From Flammeovirgaceae bacterium UBA976 (GTDB lineage Bacteria > Bacteroidota > Bacteroidia > Cytophagales > Cyclobacteriaceae), in contig DBBU01000012.1 of NCBI GenBank assembly GCA_002292365.1, forward strand, positions 1 through 11,141: 11,141 nt of DNA. Direction: 5' to 3'. Numbering within the stretch: position 1 is the first letter of the stretch; every line of letters begins with the position of its first letter. This document shows, piece by piece, positions 6,147 through 11,141 of the stretch. The position numbers were made by a program, and so were the translations under genes. Under the pieces are notes generated by a model. The model saw nothing but the letters and a program-made list of their open reading frames with translations, did not search any database and was not told the origin of the DNA.

Positions 6147-8753
6147 TTGTACTTGTCCCGAAACAAGTTTTCTAATTCAACCTGTAATTTGAGCCTTTTG
6201 CGATATTTTTTGACTCCATTATTTGTTATTGTCCTAATAGTGCCTACTTTGAGTCAATCGAATGGAATCATCAATTCTGGATATCACGACCTCACAGCAC
6301 ATTATAATGGCTACTTTATTGCTCGCGAAAAAATCAAAGAAATTGAAGCTAGAATTTTTAATAAATACAAATGGAACTATAATAGAACTCTCCCTATTTT
6401 TGCCCCTTTTGATACCACAGATTCTAAATCATTAGAAGCTACCTTATTAGATTGCATAGAAAAAGCCTCGATTGCAATCGAAAGACATCCAGCATCAAAA
6501 TGGCAAGATGATGCTTACATTCTCGTTGGAAAAGCCCGCCTTTATGGTTCCGAATTTCCCGAGGCCATCGAAACCTTCAAGTGGATCAATAAATTCGGCG
6601 AAAACAAAAACATACAACATCTTGCCTTATCTCAACTCATCAGAACTTTCTGTGAGGCCTACGAATATCAAAATGCACAAGCCGTTATTGCCTACCTGGA
6701 AAACGAAAAAATATCTGATGATAATATGCTTGTCTACTATTTAAATAAGGCCTATTACTATCAAAAAATTGAAGAAAATACAGCCGTAGCCGAAAATTTA
6801 AAGATGGCTGTAAAGTATCTAAAACGCAACCCAGATAGAGCTAGAATAGAGTTCATAGCCGGTCAAACCCATCAGAAAATAGAAGATGATCTGAGTGCCT
6901 TTCGTTATTATAGAAAAGCTATGAAACATAGTAAAAGTTATGAACTTTCTTTTTTCTCAAAACTCTACATGGTTGAAGTGACGCCTATCGATGATCTTTC
7001 TTACGAAAAAAAGACCCTCAAGCATTTCAAAAAACTCTTGCAAGATCGAAAAAATACAGATCATAAAGATAAAATTTATTTTCGAATGGCTGAATATGAA
7101 TTTAAAAAAGGAGCTTTAGATTTGGCTATTTTGAATTATAAAATGTCTATTGCTAACAATACCATTGATCCCCGACAAAAAGCTTATGCTTACCTGAAAT
7201 TGGCTCAGATTTATTACGATAATAAAATGGATTTCAGACTTGCCAAAGTATATTATGACAGTACAATGACCCTTTTACCCAAAGACGAAAAAGAGTATGC
7301 AGCTTCATTGAGCAGGAAAGAAATTCTTAATGAATTTGTCACCCATATCAATACCATTTCAAAAAATGATAGCTTGATCAATTTGACCCTCATTAGCAAT
7401 GATTCCTTAGATATTTTGGTCAATGCAGTACTTGATCATCAAGAAATTGAAACCAAAAAAGCCAAAGTACAGGCAAAAAAAGAAGCCCATTCTTCCAATA
7501 ATGTCCAATTTTACAACAACGAAAATCAGGTAGCTCTTTCAGCATCGAAACAAGGAGAATGGTATTTTTACAATAGTCTTGTTGTGAGTAAAGGATTAGC
7601 AGCATTCAAACAAAAATGGGGTCAAAGAAGTTTAAATGATCATTGGAGAAGACAAAATAATAATAATAATTCCTTAACTAATCCTGAGGTTTTGGCATCA
7701 CAGAGTAATTCTAAAAACAATACAAAAGAAACAGAAGAAAAAAATACCGAGTTCGATATAGTCGAAGCAAAAAATTCTTTATTGGCTGCTATCCCAAGAG
7801 ATTCTATCCAATTGAATAGACTTCTAAATGAAATAGAAAAGGCATTGTATGAGCTTGGGAAAATTTATAATTTCGAACTAAAGGAGCCCCTCAATGCCAT
7901 ATATACTTTTAACAAGCTCATCAACAGATTCCCGAAAGGTACCTACCGTGCAGAAATCCTCTATCAACTTTATTTACTCAATAAAGAATATGACTCATTG
8001 GCAAGTCTGAGTGCGGCTGATCAGCTTATTTTGTCTTATCCTGATTCTATTTATGCCAAACTTGTAATCAATCCCAATTATATTGAAGACAATGACAGGT
8101 TAAAAATTGCATTACAAAAAGTTTATAAAACCGCCTATCATCACTACAATAATGGTGCTTATAAAAAATCTATGTCATTGATTGACAGCGCTTTGTCATC
8201 TGAAATGGAAAACGAATTTGTAGACTATTTATTACTCTTAAGAGCCCTCTGTTTTGGGAAGACTGATGGTATTTATAAATACCAATTTGAATTAAATAAT
8301 TTTATCGAGGATCAACCCACGAGTGAATTAATTAAATATGCGAAAGAACTTATTACCGTTTCCGAAGCCTTCCAGATTAATCTATTCAGCGCTTCAAAAG
8401 CAAAGTATATCACAAATACTAATCGAGAACATTATTTTCTTTATTTATATCCCTCGGACATTGATCTTAAAACCTCTGTCTCATCCTTGATAGATGATTA
8501 CCTTCGCATTCAAAATTCAAACCTCATTACTGGTAATCTGGTTTTCGATAAAACCTATTCTATTGTTATGGTAACACCCTTTAGTAACCTAGAAGCTGCC
8601 CAAAAATTTCGTTCTGAAATTGAAGTAAATCTGCTTGATTCCGCTGAAAAAGAAAAATGGATCAACCTCATCATGACCAAAGAAAATTTTGACATCTTTT
8701 ATAAGACTAAAGACTTAGACTCCTACCTTACATTTTTTGACAAGTATTATTAG
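6147..8753 (+). CDS. porW: TPR protein of the SprE/PorW type (type IX secretion / gliding motility)
   Basis: SprE (Flavobacterium) and PorW (Porphyromonas) are envelope TPR proteins needed for type IX secretion and, in gliders, motility. The 868-aa product has a hydrophobic signal segment (about 19-36), a family-like mature start (GYHDLTAHYNGYFIAREKI, 45-63), TPR helices up to about 400, the conserved block WYFYNSLVVSKG (from 472) followed by FKQKWGQRSLNDHWRRQ, a low-complexity linker with five Asn (504-508), more TPR (about 550-700), and a C-terminal domain (about 735-868) ending DIFYKTKDLDSYLTFFDKYY, as in SprE. No lipobox cysteine follows the signal segment, whereas characterised members are lipoproteins. 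There is no ATG: TGA closes the frame at 6144-6146, and TTG codons at 6147, 6153, 6189 and 6198 are candidates. TTG 6198 gives the most typical signal peptide (RYFLTPLFVIVLIV). Confidence 0.8.
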   Translation: MYLSRNKFSNSTCNLSLLRYFLTPLFVIVLIVPTLSQSNGIINSGYHDLTAHYNGYFIAREKIKEIEARIFNKYKWNYNRTLPIFAPFDTTDSKSLEATLLDCIEKASIAIERHPASKWQDDAYILVGKARLYGSEFPEAIETFKWINKFGENKNIQHLALSQLIRTFCEAYEYQNAQAVIAYLENEKISDDNMLVYYLNKAYYYQKIEENTAVAENLKMAVKYLKRNPDRARIEFIAGQTHQKIEDDLSAFRYYRKAMKHSKSYELSFFSKLYMVEVTPIDDLSYEKKTLKHFKKLLQDRKNTDHKDKIYFRMAEYEFKKGALDLAILNYKMSIANNTIDPRQKAYAYLKLAQIYYDNKMDFRLAKVYYDSTMTLLPKDEKEYAASLSRKEILNEFVTHINTISKNDSLINLTLISNDSLDILVNAVLDHQEIETKKAKVQAKKEAHSSNNVQFYNNENQVALSASKQGEWYFYNSLVVSKGLAAFKQKWGQRSLNDHWRRQNNNNNSLTNPEVLASQSNSKNNTKETEEKNTEFDIVEAKNSLLAAIPRDSIQLNRLLNEIEKALYELGKIYNFELKEPLNAIYTFNKLINRFPKGTYRAEILYQLYLLNKEYDSLASLSAADQLILSYPDSIYAKLVINPNYIEDNDRLKIALQKVYKTAYHHYNNGAYKKSMSLIDSALSSEMENEFVDYLLLLRALCFGKTDGIYKYQFELNNFIEDQPTSELIKYAKELITVSEAFQINLFSASKAKYITNTNREHYFLYLYPSDIDLKTSVSSLIDDYLRIQNSNLITGNLVFDKTYSIVMVTPFSNLEAAQKFRSEIEVNLLDSAEKEKWINLIMTKENFDIFYKTKDLDSYLTFFDKYY
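7656..7670 (+). repeat. (AAT)5 in-frame trinucleotide repeat
   Basis: Five tandem AAT units encode Asn504-Asn508 in the linker of the SprE/PorW-type protein. Length changes by slippage would add or remove Asn residues without shifting the frame, so this is a tolerated linker repeat rather than a phase-variation switch. Confidence 0.8.
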
Positions 8754-8754
8754 C

Positions 8755-11025
8755 ATGAATCAAAAAAAATACGTCCGTATGATGAGCCTTTTTTTCTGGC
8801 TTTTATTTTGTTCCATATTTATAGGTGCGCCGACATTTATTTATATGGTCAAAAATGATACTATGGGCCTTTTTGGAGGACTTCCTAGTTTAAGCGATTT
8901 AGAAAAACCCAAAACAGATTTGTCATCCGAATTGATCAGTGCTGACGGCGTCTCTCTTGGAAAATATTTTAGGAAAAATCGAACAGCCATTATTTACGAT
9001 GAACTTTCTCCTGAATTAATCAATACCTTGTTGGTAACCGAAGATTATAGATTTAAAGAGCATTCGGGAATAGATCTTAAAGCTTTACTTCGAGCAATCT
9101 TTGGAAAGTTAACCTTCCAATTTAAAGGTGGTGGAAGTACGCTGACCATGCAATTAGCAGAAAATTTATATGGTACCAATTCTCAAAATCAAGGGGCGAT
9201 TTATACTATTTCTAGTTTAGGGCAAATTGTTACCAAATTGAAAGAATGGATCATCGCCCTCCAACTAGAACAGTCGTATACCAAAGAAGAAATTCTCGCC
9301 ATGTATTTAAATACAGTGGAGTATGGCTCTAATTCCTTTGGCATACAGGTTGCTGCAAAAACCTTTTTTAACAAACTCCCCTCAGAACTTGATTACCAAG
9401 AATCAGCCAGCCTCATTGGATCCATCAATAAACCTACCCGTTACAATCCTGTTTATAATCCCAACGATGCCAAAGCCAAAAGAACGGAAGTATTATATAA
9501 CCTTTTAAAATATGATATTATTGAAAGGTCATTATACGACTCATTAGTCCAAAAACCACTGCTTCTTAATTATAAAGTAGACAATCAGCACCAAGGACTA
9601 GCCACCTATTTTCGCTCAGTGATCAGGAATAGACTGATGAATTGGTGCAAAGAAAATGGTTATGACCTTTTCAACGATGGACTAAAAATATACACCACCT
9701 TGGACAGCCGATTACAAAAATATGCAGAGACAGCCGTTACCGAAGAAATGAGTCGTTTACAGGCTTTATTCGAAGTACATTGGGAGGATAAAAATCCCTG
9801 GATAGATGAAAATAATCAGGAAATCAAAGGTTTTTTGGAAAATGCTATCAAACGAACGACCACTTACAATAATTTACAACTTAAATTTTCAGATGCCCCT
9901 GATTCGATCAAATATTATCTGGAACAACCTAAAAAAATCAAAGTTTTCTCATGGGATGGGGAAAAAGACACCCTTTTAAGTCCGCTCGATTCTATGCGTT
10001 ATTATAAGCGCTTTCTACAGGCCGGGTTTTTAGCGATGGATCCAAATTCTGGTCATATTAAAGCTTGGGTTGGCGGCATTAATTATAAATATTTTCAATA
10101 TGACCATGTAAAGCAAGGCAAGCGTCAACCCGGATCTACCTTTAAGCCCGTTGTATATACCGCGGCCATAGACAATGGCTATTCGCCGTGCTATGAGGTC
10201 GTAGATGCTGCTGTCAGCTACGCCGTCCCCGGACAAATCCCTCCTGTCTGGCGTCCAAATAATTCGTCAGGCCAGTACAGCGGAGAAGTCATGACGATCA
10301 GACAAGCAATGGCCAGATCTGTAAACTCCATTACAGCTTTTATTATGAGTAAGGTCGGACCAAGCAATGTGGTTGATTATGCTCGAAAATTGGGATTTAC
10401 CAGCCCCCTGAATGCGGTACCCTCATTATGCCTTGGTACAGATGATGTTTCTCTTTATGAACTGGTCGGCGCCTATGCTACTTTTGTCAATAAGGGGAAT
10501 TTTACTAAGCCTGAATATATAACTAAAATTGCTGATAAAAATGGAAATATTCTACAATATTTTATTCCTGAAACACGTGAGGCATTGAACGAGCAAACAG
10601 CTAATCTGATGTTACATATGCTCAAAGGAGCCATAGAAGAGCAAGGTGGATCAGGAGTATCGCTTGACCCTTGGTTAAAAGAGAATAACGATATAGGTGC
10701 TAAGACAGGTACCACCCAAAATGGTTCAGATGGTTGGTTTATAGGCGTTACCAAAGACCTAGTAGCTGGTACATGGGTAGGAGGAGATGAGCGAAGTATT
10801 AGATTCAGGGAATGGATTTTAGGTCAAGGGGCCCGCACTGCCCGACCCATTTGGCAAAACTTCATGCTAAAAGCCTATCAGGACTCAATGCTCGATTATA
10901 AGCGAGCACCCTTCACTCCACCCTCAACACAAATCAATGTCGAATTAGATTGTAATATTTATAAGGGGACCTACGGAAAAGATTCAACATATTATGACAT
11001 CGTCAATGAAGGTGATATATTCTAA
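8755..11025 (+). CDS. Class A penicillin-binding protein (PBP1A type; mrcA/ponA family)
   Basis: Bifunctional peptidoglycan synthase, polymerising lipid II and cross-linking the stem peptides in the periplasm. The 756-aa protein has one N-terminal membrane helix (about 9-29). The glycosyltransferase (GT51) domain has Glu96 in TEDYRFKEHSGID, then GGGSTLTMQLAENLYG, KEWIIALQLEQSYTKEEIL (second Glu about 172) and YLNTVEYG. The transpeptidase domain has SxxK at Ser461-Lys464 (PGSTFKP), SVN at 522-524 and KTG at 650-652. All catalytic residues are present. The frame is open to a TTG at 8737, but ATG 8755 lies 1 bp after the previous stop and gives a normal cytoplasmic tail (MNQKKYVRMM), so I chose it. 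The stop directly abuts the uvrC start. Confidence 0.96.
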   Translation: MNQKKYVRMMSLFFWLLFCSIFIGAPTFIYMVKNDTMGLFGGLPSLSDLEKPKTDLSSELISADGVSLGKYFRKNRTAIIYDELSPELINTLLVTEDYRFKEHSGIDLKALLRAIFGKLTFQFKGGGSTLTMQLAENLYGTNSQNQGAIYTISSLGQIVTKLKEWIIALQLEQSYTKEEILAMYLNTVEYGSNSFGIQVAAKTFFNKLPSELDYQESASLIGSINKPTRYNPVYNPNDAKAKRTEVLYNLLKYDIIERSLYDSLVQKPLLLNYKVDNQHQGLATYFRSVIRNRLMNWCKENGYDLFNDGLKIYTTLDSRLQKYAETAVTEEMSRLQALFEVHWEDKNPWIDENNQEIKGFLENAIKRTTTYNNLQLKFSDAPDSIKYYLEQPKKIKVFSWDGEKDTLLSPLDSMRYYKRFLQAGFLAMDPNSGHIKAWVGGINYKYFQYDHVKQGKRQPGSTFKPVVYTAAIDNGYSPCYEVVDAAVSYAVPGQIPPVWRPNNSSGQYSGEVMTIRQAMARSVNSITAFIMSKVGPSNVVDYARKLGFTSPLNAVPSLCLGTDDVSLYELVGAYATFVNKGNFTKPEYITKIADKNGNILQYFIPETREALNEQTANLMLHMLKGAIEEQGGSGVSLDPWLKENNDIGAKTGTTQNGSDGWFIGVTKDLVAGTWVGGDERSIRFREWILGQGARTARPIWQNFMLKAYQDSMLDYKRAPFTPPSTQINVELDCNIYKGTYGKDSTYYDIVNEGDIF

Positions 11026-11141
11026 ATGGAACATTTTCAGTTTGATAAAACTTCTTACAATCATATCCCCATAGAACCGGGTATTTATAAATTTTTTCAT
11101 ACTTCAGGAACTCTTCTATATGTTGGCAAAGCTAAGGTTTT
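11026..11141 (+). CDS. uvrC: UvrABC excinuclease subunit C, N-terminal part (truncated by the window edge)
   Basis: UvrC makes both incisions during nucleotide excision repair. Only 38 codons are present, from the ATG at 11026, which touches the TAA of the PBP gene with no gap. The translation begins MEHFQFDKTSYNHIPIEPGI and continues YKFFHTSGTLLYVGKAKV. This holds the start of the GIY-YIG nuclease domain: P-G-I-Y-K followed by L-Y-V-G-K-A-K, the wording typical of UvrC rather than of other GIY-YIG families. The UvrB-binding and C-terminal nuclease regions lie outside the window. Translational coupling to the PBP gene is likely. Confidence 0.92.
   Translation, partial: MEHFQFDKTSYNHIPIEPGIYKFFHTSGTLLYVGKAKV

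Noticed and set aside
8737..8754. TTG start at 8737 for the PBP gene
   Set aside because: It would lie inside the preceding gene; the ATG at 8755 directly follows its stop codon and gives a normal N terminus.
10473..10754. Minus-strand open frame of 93 codons within the PBP gene
   Set aside because: It is antisense to the transpeptidase domain, which is intact with all motifs in the plus frame.

Overview
The window comes from a low-GC member of the Bacteroidota, most likely order Cytophagales or a relative. Four things point there: a SprE/PorW-type protein known only from this phylum; the gene order atpB-E-F-H-A-G with beta and epsilon absent (in this phylum atpDC usually lies elsewhere); an AtpB with a cleavable signal peptide; and TAnnTTTG-type -7 promoter boxes with little sign of Shine-Dalgarno leaders. 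No mobile element, CRISPR array, tRNA or rRNA was seen. Coding density is very high, and no gene-free stretch exceeds about 75 bp.

Left part (1-6089, all minus strand). Read in the direction of transcription, the genes are an M23/LytM peptidase, a bactofilin, a small AtpZ/AtpI-family membrane protein, a four-helix membrane protein of 119 aa, atpB (a), atpE (c), atpF (b), atpH (delta), atpA (alpha) and the first 45 codons of atpG (gamma), which runs off the window. Most neighbours overlap or lie within 40 bp, so one transcription unit is likely. The only sizeable gap inside it, atpE-atpF, holds a perfect 13-bp inverted repeat followed by a U-rich stretch. This is a plausible way to set c-subunit expression above that of the downstream genes. 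The cell-shape pair (peptidase plus bactofilin) is thus placed ahead of the energy-conversion genes.

Middle (6090-6146). A 57-bp divergent intergenic region carries two nearly identical -7 boxes (TATnTTTGTAT) in inverted orientation, looking like a compact bidirectional promoter. Both flanking genes lack an ATG start and appear to use TTG.

Right part (6147-11141, plus strand). A large TPR protein of the SprE/PorW type (type IX secretion and gliding), a class A penicillin-binding protein (PBP1A) and the start of uvrC follow each other with gaps of 1 and 0 bp. Envelope biogenesis genes (M23 peptidase, bactofilin, PBP1A, SprE/PorW) therefore surround the divergent promoter, with ATP synthase and DNA repair genes trailing at the two ends. 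I do not see a wholly new system. The most interesting points are the atpE-atpF hairpin, the symmetric promoter, the unassigned 119-aa membrane protein and the SprE-like protein without an evident lipobox.
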